A stretch of 64,000 bases of DNA from Eurosta solidaginis (GCF_040869045.1 NC_090319.1:66002779-66066778), one strand, 5' to 3'. Positions 22,100 to 34,372 are shown, numbered from the stretch's first letter. Made by a program: numbers and translations. The notes: a model not told the origin generated them from the sequence alone.

Positions 22100-22781
22100 A
22101 TTAACGTAGTAGTTTCTATAAACAGTCGTCGTCTTCTCGTGAACTTGAAAACGTAAATTTAAAATATGAGAATTTAAAATATGAAATATTAAAAATATGA
22201 TATGCTTTTTACAACATTCAAATAAATAATAATTAGTTTTAAAATAAATATATAAATGTGAAAATGTAATACAAACAATGAATTGAAATAAACTATGTTA
22301 CAAAATTGACAAAATTGTGAAGAATAAAACATTATTTGTGTAAACCCACATAAATGTATGTAATACTTAAATAAATGAATAAATAATTAAATAAATAAAT
22401 AAATAAATAAAAATGTTTTCGTTTTTCTTTTCCATGAGGAGATGTACCTAAATTATAATTTTTTATTATAGAACTTAAGCTGCTACAATCAAAATACTTC
22501 GTGAATTAAAAAATCATTGCGCAAATATTGTTGTAGCAATATCGAAGTATTACATATATGACTGCTGAGTGGAACATCGCCCTATCTCGGCTGAAAGCCT
22601 CATTAAAGAACTTGTTGTATAAATGCCCCATCTCACGTCAAAACATTTTAAATTTAGGCAGAGGTAGCGCGTTTTCGAAATGGTGGCTGAGATAGCGTGA
22701 AATTCCACTCAGTAGTCGAAATGGCGATGTTCTTATGGTATTATCTAGAAAATGCGATTTAATAAAAAGTTTTGGTTATAT
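22100..22781 (+). other. 3' flank of left protease homologue
   Basis: AT-rich 3' region with several AATAAA sites, then a sequence shared by all three gene copies (GAGGTAGCGCGTTTTCGAAA). No further gene seen. Confidence 0.5.
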
Positions 22782-23136
22782 TCGTTGAATGAAACTCATA
22801 AATTTATTTCTATTTCACCAATTTTGAGTTGACAAAAAAATAAATACATACTTACTAAAACTCATTGAAATACTTATCGCTTTTTATAATATTAAACAAG
22901 GTAAAATTGACATCTTTCCAACGTCCTAATCAAGGCTGCTACGCACAGTCCCTATTGGATGAATTGCAGCCAGGGAATATTTTCGGAGCGGACCCTTCCC
23001 CATACCGGATCGCTTCGGGATGTAATAATGGACGTACCACAGCAAGGGGCGTTGTTGTAGCGGACGTTTTTTATTCCCACTCTTAACATTAGATCGCTGA
23101 GCCCGCCTTGCTGGACAGGTGGTCATACGAATAATA
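22782..23136. repeat. Spacer of the palindrome = inverted copy of block J
   Basis: The reverse complement of about 22790-23130 matches block J at 61890-62290, including its continuation toward the protease gene, and also matches 14219-14535. The spacer is thus part of the left unit, not unrelated loop sequence. Confidence 0.85.
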
Positions 23137-23822
23137 ATATAACCAAAACTTTTTATTAAATCGCATTTTCTAGATAATACCATAAGAACATCGCCATTTC
23201 GACTACTGAGTGGAATTTCACGCTATCTCAGCCACCATTTCGAAAACGCGCTACCTCTGCCTAAATTTAAAATGTTTTGACGTGAGATGGGAAATTTATA
23301 CAACAAGTTCTTTAATGAGGCTTTCAGCCGAGATAGGGCGATGTTCCACTCAGCAGTCATATACATATGTTATACTTCGATATTGCTACAACAATATTTG
23401 CGCAATGATTTTTTAATTCACGAAGTATTTTGATTGTAGCAGCTTAAGTTCTATAATAAAAAATTATAATTTAGGTACATCTCCTCATGGAAAAGAAAAA
23501 CGAAAACATTTTTATTTATTTATTTATTTATTTAATTATTTATTCATTTATTTAAGTATTACATACATTTATGTGGGTTTACACAAATAATGTTTTATTC
23601 TTCACAATTTTGTCAATTTTGTAACATAGTTTATTTCAATTCATTGTTTGTATTACATTTTCACATTTATATATTTATTTTAAAACTAATTATTATTTAT
23701 TTGAATGTTGTAAAAAGCATATCATATTTTTAATATTTCATATTTTAAATTCTCATATTTTAAATTTACGTTTTCAAGTTCACGAGAAGACGACGACTGT
23801 TTATAGAAACTACTACGTTAAT
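23137..23822 (-). other. 3' flank of right protease homologue
   Basis: Mirror of 22100-22781 with small indels (for example a few extra bases at CATATACATATG near 23360). No gene. Confidence 0.5.
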
Positions 23823-24638
23823 TTAATAGTTTTTTCCTGAGCGTGTTGCTTTTTTATCTAAATGCACAGTGTCTCTATGCTCAGTGCTATCCGTTCCTAC
23901 ATTTATGACATCATTTATTAGCCCTCTTGATGGCGGCCCCCTATTTCTTTCTATATATATATGAGGATATTTTCCCTTAGATATATCTGTATATAAAATT
24001 GAAGTACGTATATGAGATGCCACAGCACAAAGAGTTCCGTCCACAACGCCCGGTGCTCCACGTTCTATTCCCTTTGCACCTTGTCCACAAATTGTGTTGC
24101 AGCGAAATACACGCATTTGCCAATCGAATTCAGCTCGACAATGGTCCTGTTCTGCTATAATGTCGACAGTAGAGCGGATAAGATGAGCATTTTTTGAAGA
24201 CCATGCCTTAACTTCCATTTGCATGCCCCGTTGTAATGCAGTTTTGCAAGGTCCTATTGTTCGAACCGTATCTCGATTAAAGGGAGATTCCACTTGAATT
24301 ATACCTAATTCCATATCCGTTCCGTCGTATCCGTCGATTTCATTTATCATAAAAGATTTCCCTTGGCGAACGTGCTCTTGCCCGGCACCAGCTTTAACTA
24401 TGACCATTGACGCTTCTACTGCGAACATGCAATTTACATCTGTAGCCACGCTTTCCAAGGTGATCAATGATCCAGCGCATATATACATGTCGTGACAATA
24501 TATTGCCACCACATATAATTCATCCTCTGTAACCACAGGACTGCTAGAACTGCTACCCCCCACGCGAAATTCCGGATTCGTGTGGGTGAAAGGGAAGTTA
24601 AGCGCGACCAACAGGACCAAATAATTTCTTAAACTCAT
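23823..24638 (-). CDS. Secreted serine protease homologue (catalytically dead), right-arm copy
   Basis: 271 residues, identical in protein to the plus-strand gene at 21284-22099 and placed symmetrically (coordinates sum to 45922). It has the same signal peptide, RVGG site, Asn for catalytic His, retained Asp and Pro for catalytic Ser. The two genes point toward each other and converge on the palindrome centre. By comparison with 58.6-63.4 kb, this copy is in the orientation of the parental locus, so it is probably the older one. Identity implies a recent copy event, ongoing gene conversion, or an assembly artefact. Confidence 0.88.
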   Translation of the reverse strand: MSLRNYLVLLVALNFPFTHTNPEFRVGGSSSSSPVVTEDELYVVAIYCHDMYICAGSLITLESVATDVNCMFAVEASMVIVKAGAGQEHVRQGKSFMINEIDGYDGTDMELGIIQVESPFNRDTVRTIGPCKTALQRGMQMEVKAWSSKNAHLIRSTVDIIAEQDHCRAEFDWQMRVFRCNTICGQGAKGIERGAPGVVDGTLCAVASHIRTSILYTDISKGKYPHIYIERNRGPPSRGLINDVINVGTDSTEHRDTVHLDKKATRSGKNY

Positions 24639-24704
24639 TTTAAACTATAACTTTTTGAGATGCTTGTTAAATATTGAGTAAATCAAGATAAGTTTTGTGG
24701 GCGC

Positions 24705-24712
24705 TATTTATA
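24705..24712 (-). promoter_or_regulatory. TATA box of protease homologue, right arm
   Basis: TATAAATA on the minus strand, mirror of 21210-21217. Confidence 0.75.
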
Positions 24713-26185
24713 CATCAGTGGATTGTGTGAATAACAAATAAGTAGAAACTTCTAGATTCAGGAAATGGGCACAAATCAAATATTTGGCTGTTTTCAAAAC
24801 AAAATTTCATTGTTATATGTTTATATATTTGCACAGTTTAATTTTGCTATTGAATTAAGAAAGGCCATGTGATATGTTTGTATTTTTAATGAATAAACAC
24901 AGAAAAGTACAAAAGGTGCACTAATTAGTTTTATCTGTTTCCAAGCTGGTAATTTGTCTATTTTATACCCACACAAAACCAGAGTTGGAAGCAGTGGATC
25001 AAGTTTCGAGCAACAACATTGCTCGAAGTTAAGTGGGTCGACATAAACAAAGTCCTGTGTAAAGTGTTAATGAGACGTTAATTGGTTGTGGACTTAGACG
25101 TCTGTTCATCCTTCCCATATTCGTAAAATTTAGAGATTTCTATAACAATTTCACACAGAGGGTTAATGAAATAACTAGCTACGTTTTCTATATTAAAGCC
25201 CTTAATAAAACCAATGTTCCATACAAAATACAAATTCTTAATTATCTCATTATTGTTTTATTGAGTGCATAATGGAGTCAAAAATCTAGACGGTTTTGTG
25301 GGCGCTATTTATACATTAGTGGATTGTGTCAATAAAATATAAGTAGAAACTTCTAGATTCAGGAAATGGGAGCAAAGCAAATATTTGGCTGTTTTGCTAA
25401 AGAACATTTTCTCGTGAATTGTTTAGATATTTGCCCAATTTAATTGTGCTATTGAAATGAGAAAGGCCATGTGATATAATGTTTGTATTTTTAATGAATA
25501 AACACAGAAAAGTACAAAAGATACCTAATTCGTTTTATCTGCTTCCAAACTGTTAATTTGTCTATTTTATACCCCCACAAAACCAGAGTTGGGAGAAGTG
25601 GACCAAGTTTTGGCAGCAACATTGCCCGAAGTTAAGTTGGCTGACATAATCAAGGTCCTGTGTAAAGTGTTAATGAGACGCTAATTGGTTGTGGACTTAG
25701 ACGTCTGTTCATCCTTCCCGTACTCGTAAAATTTAGAGATTTCTATAACAATTTCACACAGAGGGTTAATGAAATAACTAGCTACGTTTTCTATATTAAA
25801 GCCCTTAATAAAACCAATGTTCCATACAAAATACAAATTCTTAATTATCTCATTATTGTTTTATTGAGTGCATAATGGAGTCAAAAATCTAGACGGTTTT
25901 GTGGGCGCTATTTATACATTAATGGATTGTGTCAATAAAATATAAGTAGAAACTTCTAGATTCAGGAAATGGGAACAAAGCAAATATTTGGCTGTTTTGA
26001 TAAAGAACATTTCTTTGTGAATTGTTTAGATATTTGCCCAATTTAATTGTGCTATTGAAATGAGAAAGGCCATGTGATATAATGTTTGTATTTTTAATGA
26101 ATAAACACAGAAAAGTACAAAAGGTACACTAATTAGTTTTATCTGTTTCTAAACTGCTACACTCAGAGAACAAACGCATTGTAAA
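24713..26185 (-). repeat. Tandem about 600-bp promoter-bearing units, right arm
   Basis: Mirror of 19740-21209. The two further TATAAATAG boxes are at about 25306-25313 and 25910-25917 on the minus strand. Confidence 0.85.
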
Positions 26186-28946
26186 ACAAGTAAGGACGGG
26201 ACTGTCTTCGGCTGTGCCGAAGACTTCATACCTTTCATGAATGGGGCTTAACAATAATCTTATCCCATTCGTAATCTCCGAATAATCGGATGTATAAGAT
26301 AAGAAATATATAGTGAACAGATCTACATACCCAAACGATTTTTAAGATAAATATAAAATAAAAAATAGGTAGTTACTCTGTGTGAGGATGCAAAGTTTCA
26401 GGTTTTTTGTGGTCTGCGTGTAAAAACTATGACTACGAATCACGTATTTCAACAATATATGACGTAAACGTAACTATTTGATGCAATTTTATGAATTTTG
26501 AAGCTTCTATCCGTAAAAAAGGGGCAAAAATGAGAGTTTATATGAAGTATATAATATATATGCCACCGATCTCTATGATTTTTTCAGACAAAAATATATG
26601 CTATATACGTAAACATTTGGTGAAATTTGAAGCTTGTAGCTGTTAAAAAGAGGCAGAAATTGCGCAAAGTTTCTTATCTGAACAATCGGTTGTATGAGAT
26701 ATATACTATATATACCACCGATCTCAATGATTTTTTCAGACAACAATATATACTATACACGTAAGCATTTGGTGATATTTGAAGCTAATAGCTGTTAAAA
26801 TGGGGTAGAAATTGCGCAAAGTTTCTTATCTGAACAATCGGATGTATGAGATATATACTATATATACAACCGATCTCTATGATTTTTTCAGACAACAATA
26901 TATACTATACACGTAAGCATTCGGTGAAATTTGAAGCTTCTAGCTGTTAAAATGGGGCTAAAATTGCGAAAATATGTATATATACTATATATATATACTA
27001 TATATACCACCGATCTGTATGATTTTTTCAGACAACAATGTATGCTATATACGTAAGCATTCGTTGAAATTTGAAGCCTCTAGCTCTTAAAATAGGGCAG
27101 CAATTACGAAAAGTTTCTTATCTGAACAATCGGTTGTATGAGATATATACTATATATACAACCGATCTCTATGATTTTTTCAGACAACAATATATGCCAT
27201 ATACGTAAGAATTCGGTGAAGATTGAAGCTTCTAGCTGTTAAAATGGGGCTAAAATTGCGAAAATATGTATATACACTATATATATATACTATATATACC
27301 ACCGATCTGTATGATTTTTTCAGACAAAAATGTATGCTATATACGTAAGCATTCGTTGAAATTTGAAGCCTCTAGCTCTTAAAATAGGGCAGCAATTACG
27401 AAAAGTTTCTTATCTGAACAATCGGTTGTGGGGGATATATACTATAAATACGACCGATCTCATCAATTTTTTCAGGCAACAATATGTGCAATATACGAAA
27501 TTATATGGTGAAGTTTGAAGCTTCAATCTGTTAAATTGAGTAAGATATTACAAAAATCCTCTTTTTCTGAAAAATCGGTTGTATGGAGGATATATGCTAT
27601 AGTGGTCCGATCCGGCCGGTTCCGACAAATGTCTAATCGGACACCCAAATACACCCGCTCACCAAATTGTATCAAGATATCTCAAAAATTGAGGGAATAG
27701 TGTGCATACAAACAGACAGACGGACAGACGGACAGACGGACATGGCTAAATCAACTCAGCTCTTCAACCTGATTATTTCGGTATACTTAATGGTGGGTCT
27801 ATCTATTTTCCTTTAAGGACTTACAATTTTGGGTTTTGTGACGAAATTAATATACCATTTCATTTTCATGAAAGGTATAAAAATAGGTAGGTACTTTGTG
27901 TGAGGATGCAAAGCTTCAGGTTTTTTGTGGTCTGAATGTAAAAACTATGACTACGAAACACGTATTTCAAAAATATATGACGTAAACGTAACTATTTGAT
28001 GAAATTTGATGAATTTTGAAGCTTCTATCCGTAAAAAAGGGGCAAAAATTAGAGTTTATATGAAGTATATAATATATATGCCACCGATCTCTATGATTTT
28101 TTCAGACAAAAATATATGCTATATACGTAAGCATTTGGTGAAATTTGAAGCTTGTAGCTGTTAAAAAGGGGCAGAAATTGCGCAAAGTTTCTTATCTGAA
28201 CAATCGGTTGTATGAGATATATACTATATATACCACCGATCTCAATGATTTTTTCAGACAACAATATATACTATACACGTAAGCAATCGGTGATATTTGA
28301 AGCTTATAGCTGTTAAAATGGGGTAGAAATTGCGCAAAGTTTCTTACCTGAACAATCGGTTGTATGAGATATATACTATATATACAACCGATCTCTATGA
28401 TTTTTTCAGACAATAATTATGCCATATACGTAAGCATTCGGTGAAATTTGAAGCTTCTAGCTCTTAAAATAGGGCAGCAATTACGAAAAGTTTCTTATCT
28501 GAACAATCGGTTGTGGGGGATATATACTATATATACGACCGATCTCATTATTTTTTCAAGCAACAATATGTGCAATATACGAAATTATATGGTGAAGTTT
28601 GAAGCTTCAATCTGTTAAATTGAGTGAGATATTACAAAAATCCTCTTTTTCTGAAAAATCGGTTGTATGGAGGATATATGCTATAGTGGTCCGATCCGGC
28701 CGGTTCCGACAAATGTCTAATCGGACACCCAAATACACCCGCTCCCCAAATTTTATCAATATATCTCAAAAATTGAGGGGCTAGTTTGCATACAAACAGA
28801 CAGACGGACATGGCTAAATCAACTCAGCTCTTCAACCTGATTATTTCGGTATACTTAATGGTGGGTCTATCTATTTTCCTTTCAGGACTTACAATTTTGT
28901 GTTTTGTGACGAAATTAATATACCATTTCATTTTCATGAAAGGTAT
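26186..28946 (-). mobile_element. Second DINE-1-like family, partial dimer, right arm
   Basis: Mirror of 16467-19736 with the same hairpin (26204-26224) and both ATACCTTTCATG starts, but about 660 bases shorter in the inner array and about 150 longer in the outer one. Confidence 0.65.
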
Positions 28947-29883
28947 AACAAGTAAGGAAGTTTAAGTTCTGGTGAAACCGAACATTACATACCCAGCTGT
29001 ACACTTGAAATGCTGTTGTTTGTTTTGTGTGCTTAATAGTGTTACAAGGCTGCGCAATAATACATATACATATGGTTCTATTATGAACTACCTTTTCTTC
29101 GAGCTATGGCTCCCGAAACATAGAAAATTGCTTAGTCATAAAAGGGGCGGTGCCACGCCCATTTTCAAAATTTTAGTATTTTCCAATTTAATGTTATAAT
29201 TCAATTTAAAAGGTAAAATTCTATTGATACAAAGCTTCTTTTCGCTAAGATATATCTTATTTTATTCGTCTACGACCCTTTTAAAAATCTTTTATATAAA
29301 AGTGGGCGCGGTCCTTAACCGATTTCGTTAACTTTTCTTCAAATCATTCCTTATAGTAAAGGCAACCTCTCTGCCGAATTTTGTTACGATAGGTTTAACG
29401 ATTTTTGATGTATGCTTAATAATATTTGTAAAATTGATTTTATCACAAGTTGGCGGTATCACGCCCGTTTAAAAATTTTTTTTTTTTTTTTTTTAATTTT
29501 TATCAAGAGTCGCAATATCAGTCCACACGTCAAATTTCAACATTCTAGGTTTATTATTTATTAAATAATCAGGTTTTTTGTGTTTTCCAAAATATTATAT
29601 ATATAAAAAGTGGGCGTGGTTATCATCCGATTTCGCTCTTTTTCAATACCTTCTTCTCTTCTGGGCCCTAATAAGCTCGTGTACCAAATTTGGTGAAGAT
29701 ATCTCAATATTTACTCAAGTTATCGTGTTAACGGACAGACGGACGGACGGCTCAATCAAATTTTCTTTTCGATACTGAGATTTTGATATATGGAAGTCTA
29801 TATCTATCTCGATTCCTTTATACCTGTACAACCAACCGTTATCCAATCAAAGTTATAATACCCTGTGTACAAGTACAGCTGGG
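28947..29883 (-). mobile_element. DINE-1-like element, right arm
   Basis: Mirror of 15533-16466, with subterminal repeats GTACAGCTGGGTAT at the 29870s and ATACCCAGCTGTAC near 28990. Confidence 0.65.
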
Positions 29884-30125
29884 TATAATTAAGTACGATC
29901 ATACTTAATCCTACAATGCTCAATTTTAACTAAAACAATGTTGTTTTAACTATGAAGAACCTTCAATTAAAATTAGCAATTTTGATTTAAAAATGCATTT
30001 TTAATTCAAGGTTAGGTTAGGTTAAGACGGCGTGCGTGGGCGATACCCACACTTCCACTTGGAGACATTTTTTGTCCATTGTGAGTGCCCTCAGTAAGTA
30101 CAGGGTGGCGCCAAGTTCGTTTAGC

Positions 30126-30420
30126 CCCATTATCTCCTAGCGGTCCTCAACGAACCACTTCCTTTCCCTGATGAACCCAAGAAGAAGCGAGAAGTCCACC
30201 TTCCCAACCTCTGCCAGGCTGTCGAAGAAGCGAGCGCCCAGAAATCTGAGCCTTTTTTTTTGAAGCCACGGGCATCGGCAGAGAAAGTGGTAGATCGACT
30301 CCTCTTCCTCCTCATCCTGACAGCTTCTGCAGAGGGAGCTTGTTGGTATTCGCCACCGTCGGAGCATTGGTGCGATAGCACAATGACCTGTGATGACACC
30401 CCTAAGTATCCTCACCGCAG
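30126..30420 (-). pseudogene. LINE C-terminal fragment, right arm
   Basis: Mirror of 14996-15290 with one residue difference (KKR for KRR in the basic stretch). Same cysteine/histidine cluster. 5'-truncated. Confidence 0.7.
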
Positions 30421-31662
30421 ATTTGTTCAGTTTTTAATTCAAAGTTGTAGTCATCTTAAATTAAGGTTGAGCTATTTTGATTTCCAGGTGCGCAATCTTA
30501 GATCAAGTAGAACGTGCTTGATTTAACATTGCCATGCTTAAGCTTACTATGTTTTGGCTAACGGGGCATTCTGTGCAATTTTCATTCAATAACACGACAG
30601 CAAACCATACGGAGTAAAATATTTTAATTATTTAATATTTGAATATCAAAATGGAAGAAATACAATATATTGATAACATTGTATACATAAGTGAAGTACT
30701 GTAAATTCATACCCAAAATTTGGTCGCTGAGGAAAGCGTAATAAGTGAAGATGACCAAAAATTGACAAGGCTACTTAAGGAAATCGACTTGGGGGACGTT
30801 GGCAACTATTTGAAAGGTAAATTAGATATATTTTAAGGCTGTACTAATCACTTTATGTATATTTTTAATATGTTCTAATTGTATAGCGGCACAGATAACA
30901 TATAGAAGCCTCAACTACAAATTACCCTAGAACTGAAATTATTCTGGCTTGCTTTCCGTAAAGTTAATTGCTTCAGTCCTTTCAGGCCGTTAAACATACG
31001 ACCCTCAAGTAAAGCCATAGAAAATTTGTACTTTTGAAAATTGGAATCCCTCAAGTTAATACAAGCTGCAAAAGCTGAACCCAGGCTCTGTTAGTCTGAA
31101 TATTGACTTCTTAACAAAAGAGCACGCTCTTGATGTGATTCAATATCGCAGACTCTCACCAGGTGCTAATTCAATGAACTCTTAAACTAAATATAAAACG
31201 AATAAAGAGAAATAATGCTCTTGTAATACAACCCTTAAGCGAAATTTGTCTACTCTTTACGTTTATATGCAATTTCAGCTCCTATGATGAAAATCTTTCA
31301 AAACTCAAAGGGATAACCTCCAACCTTATTATTCTAGTTACAGCCAAGTAACTGACAGCTGGGTGTTATTTAAGTGGATCGTTTTAAGCAAAAAGTCAGC
31401 TCCGGCCAGTTGTAATATAATACTGCTCTCAGTTATTCCAGTTTCATCAACAATTCACGATGTGACTTGCTTCAAATGAATGAGTCAACCAACCACAGTC
31501 TATAAGGTTTTCAATATTTTTCACACACCTTTCGTTTGTTGACCTTTGTGTTGTTGGCGCGTGCATTTCATGGAAAATTTTGGTCTTTGCTAGCAAAATA
31601 TTGATAACAAGTGAGTTGAAAAACACGCGACATGAGTGAGATTGACAGCAAAAGGTGTGATG

Positions 31663-31670
31663 TATAAAAG
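31663..31670 (+). promoter_or_regulatory. Candidate TATA box
   Basis: TATAAAAG, 84 bases before the ATG at 31747. Position fits a start site near 31695. Supported only by its link to the candidate exon. Confidence 0.3.
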
Positions 31671-31746
31671 AAATGAAAGTACGTATATATGCACGTATGT
31701 ACAACTCAACTCTTTCGACCGCTTTCATTTAATCAGCTGATCAAAG

Positions 31747-31843
31747 ATGGCAATCTTTGCGAAATTGTTGAAATTTGATGTAGGTCACTCGCAGCGAGAA
31801 GCTGATGAAATCCATCTAAAGCTTGTTGATTTCGGTGTTGCTT
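31747..31843 (+). CDS. Candidate first coding exon, 32 codons then a splice donor
   Basis: An ATG opens a frame reading MAIFAKLLKFDVG and so on. After 97 bases the sequence is a strong donor, CTT|GTAAGA. Unspliced, the frame ends at 31890 (47 residues). A TATA box lies upstream. I do not recognise the peptide and cannot find a following exon before the piggyBac element that starts at 32183, so this may be the first exon of a host gene disrupted or extended by that insertion, or chance. Composition is ordinary for coding DNA (Lys/Leu/Asp mix, no low complexity). Confidence 0.28.
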
Positions 31844-32182
31844 GTAAGAAACGTATGATGCAATTGTTTTGTTTGTTGTTTGATATATGAGCTTAAGCAT
31901 TTGCTAGTTATTTTGATATGCTGTTGATTCCATTGGTGACTTAATTTAAAATGGGCCTGTTAAAAATACACACAACTCCCTGAGGAAGACTTGGGAGCAT
32001 CGAAACGCGTTGGAGGATAAAAGGCTTTTATGCAATCTTCAGTTTAACTACTTATTTTGATTACTAATACAAAATTGTAAAACGTAGGAGCATTTCCCAC
32101 TTAGTCAGCCAATCAAACATTACCTTTAAAAGTAAGAAAGAGTCAAGCTGTCAAAACCACATTATTTGCAAACAAAATTTAA

Positions 32183-34134
32183 TCCAGATATACCCAATGT
32201 CCTGTATATAGTCCACCTACTCAGTTGTTTACATAAAGAGTAACGGACTGTCGAGAACCTCTAATTTTACTCCTTTGGTTAGTTTTTGTCTCTACCATGC
32301 TGACGACAGTTCGTTTTGGTTAGTTTTCTCTACCATTTCTGCGAAATTAATTTACAAATTTGTGCTTTTTTCAAAATGTCGGAATTTCTCGCTACCTTTG
32401 CGTGGTAAGGAAAAATTAGCTAATTCAAATATAAGAAATCAATCTTTTTTGTCGTAGTTCGTATATTTGAAATATTCGTCCACTGTTATGTATATAGAAA
32501 ACTTTTGTTGGTGTTATAGTGAAGTTTTTTTATTACCATAAAATTTGGTGTCCTACATGTAGGACATTGGGCACATATTATACTACATATACATTTTTAG
32601 GGGATTTTCTCTACATGAAGCTTTGACCATTTTTGAGGATGATAGTACAGATTTTGATACCATAGCACTATTCCCACCAACAATTGCAAAAGCAGACGTT
32701 ACCGACAAGGATTCCGGCGAGGAAGATAATGTTGATATAAATAATTTACCAGCTTCGCAAATGAATAGCGGCTTTGAAGTATTTTCGAAATACAATGTGC
32801 ATGATGAGTGGGATTCTGATGATGACATACCATTTTCTGAAGTAGAAAAGTTTCTCCCGAAGAAAAAGATTCTTAAAAAAAGAAAACAATATTTCTTCGT
32901 GAAGGGAGAAGTTTTTAGCGCAGATGCTGAGTTTATAAACACTGATGAAGTTCTCGATTTAGTTGAGTATTCACCTAGCTCTTTTTTACTCAATATTTGA
33001 CGATGAGTTATTTCAAATATTGACAAGAGAGACAAATAGGTATGCAGCTCAAAGAAATAGAACATTCCAGGTGGATATATTTCAAATGAAATATTTCATT
33101 GGAGTACTGCTTATTAGTGGATACATTCCAATCCCCAGAAGAAGAATGTTCTGGGAACGCCCGAAAGATTGCAGCAACGAACTGGTTTGTGAAGCTATAT
33201 CAAGACAAAAACAAATTCGAGTTCATAGTCTCCAACATCCATTGTAATGATAACAATTCTTTAGACGAGTCTAACAAATTTTCCAAAGTAAGACCATTGT
33301 TTACACACTTGAATAAAAATTTTATGGAAGCTGCCTTATGAAGAAAATCATAGCGTAGATGAAGTCATGGTTCCTTACAACAACATAATATTCATAATAT
33401 TCATACAGTGGAACGTCAATAATATCGTGACCTTTTGTTCCAATGCAATCGGAGTGAATCCCACAAATTTAACCACGCGTTACTCCCAAAAGGAAAAGAA
33501 ATACATACAAGTTGAACAACCGTGTGTCGTAAAAAATTATAATAAGAGCATGGGAGGGATTGACCGTTCAGACCAAAATATTAGTCTTTACCGCACTGCC
33601 ATAAGAGGTAAGAAATGGTATTTTCCCCTCAAAACTCATTGTGTGGATATGGCTGTTCAAAATGCCTGGCAGATACATAAACATAATGGTGGAACAATGG
33701 ATCAATTTTATTTCAGAAGAAGTATTGCGACAACTTTGCTCACCCAAAGTAAAAGGGGTAATGTCTATCAAAAAGGACATCCTACACAAAGTTCCATCGA
33801 CGATTTGCGGTATGATCGAATGGATCATTTGGTAATTCCACAAGATAAACAAACCAGGTGTGGCGCATGCCATCAAAAGGCAACAACAAAGTGCGAAAAA
33901 TGTAATATTGGAGTACATGTCAAATGTTTTGTTACATATCACAGGAAATAATTTAAATGATGTCATAGTATACCATGTGTTCAATGTCCTATATATAGGA
34001 CGGCTCTAAAATCCAACTTACAAAATAAATTTTGTTTAAATCATTATCAGTTCGTCTTTTCATTGTCATTTCAATGGGGAATAATACAAAATCACGATGG
34101 AAAATTTCCTGTACAATGAATGGGCATATCTGGG
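32183..34134 (+). mobile_element. piggyBac-type transposon PB-3
   Basis: Bounded by TTAA at 32179-32182 and 34135-34138. Ends are TCCAGATATACCC on the left and GGGCATATCTGGG on the right, imperfect inverted repeats. Encodes a broken piggyBac transposase. Palindromes TGTCCTACATGTAGGACA (32549-32566) and GTCCTATATATAGGAC (33986-34001) flank the coding region. Confidence 0.85.
32602..33951 (+). pseudogene. piggyBac transposase pseudogene (PB-3)
   Basis: The acidic N-terminal part (32602-33000) is followed, after a frameshift near 32990, by the domain with LTRETNRYAAQRNRTFQ and IGVLLISGY. Another frameshift lies near 33245. A VPYNNII segment near 33370 (after the expected first catalytic Asp region) runs directly into QWNVNNIVTFCSN, so the middle of the DDD nuclease with the second Asp is deleted. 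The third Asp survives in MGGIDRSDQ (near 33555). The C-terminus has a Cys-rich CGACHQKATTKCEKCNIGVHVKC finger. A splice-acceptor-like TTTTTAG precedes the first segment and no start ATG is in frame. Non-functional. Confidence 0.85.
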
Positions 34135-34198
34135 TTAAATCAAGTTGAAGGCAGCACTATGTATATATGTAAGAGGTAGTGGTGCGATCGGTGCAGAT

Positions 34199-34372
34199 TG
34201 TAGAGTTATCTACTTGTAACAAATATACTTGTTATATTTTAAATTTATTTTTTTTATATTATTTATTTTTTATTATTAAAAAATTAAAATATTTTACGTC
34301 ATCAAAAATATCTTTTAAAAAAATAAAGTTTAAAATTAAACAAAATTAAATAGAAAATTATTATTTTCTGTA
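34199..34372 (+). repeat. LTR-like direct repeat, 5' copy
   Basis: TGTAGAGTTATCTACTTG...TTTTCTGTA, about 174 bases, repeated at 36289-36466 and 42293-42470. Confidence 0.7.

Larger units (their letters stand above)
14536..22781 (+). repeat. Left arm of giant inverted repeat
   Basis: Reverse complement of 23137-30880. Paired coordinates sum to 45416 on the outer side and 45922 on the inner side. The differences are confined mainly to tandem arrays at 16800-19400. The arms carry a LINE end, two DINE-1-like elements, triplicated promoter units and the protease-homologue gene. Confidence 0.95.
23137..30880 (-). repeat. Right arm of giant inverted repeat
   Basis: Mirror of 14536-22781. The inner end is TATAACCAAAACTTTTTATT at 23139; the outer end is TAATATGTTCTAATT, ending at 30880. 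It is about 500 bases shorter than the left arm, net, because of array copy number. Confidence 0.95.
30881..32182. other. Sequence unique in the window, between palindrome and PB-3
   Basis: Not repeated elsewhere here. It contains a possible promoter and first exon at 31663-31843 and a short stem-loop with GAAACGCGT near 31976-32010. Apart from these, no gene is seen. Confidence 0.5.
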
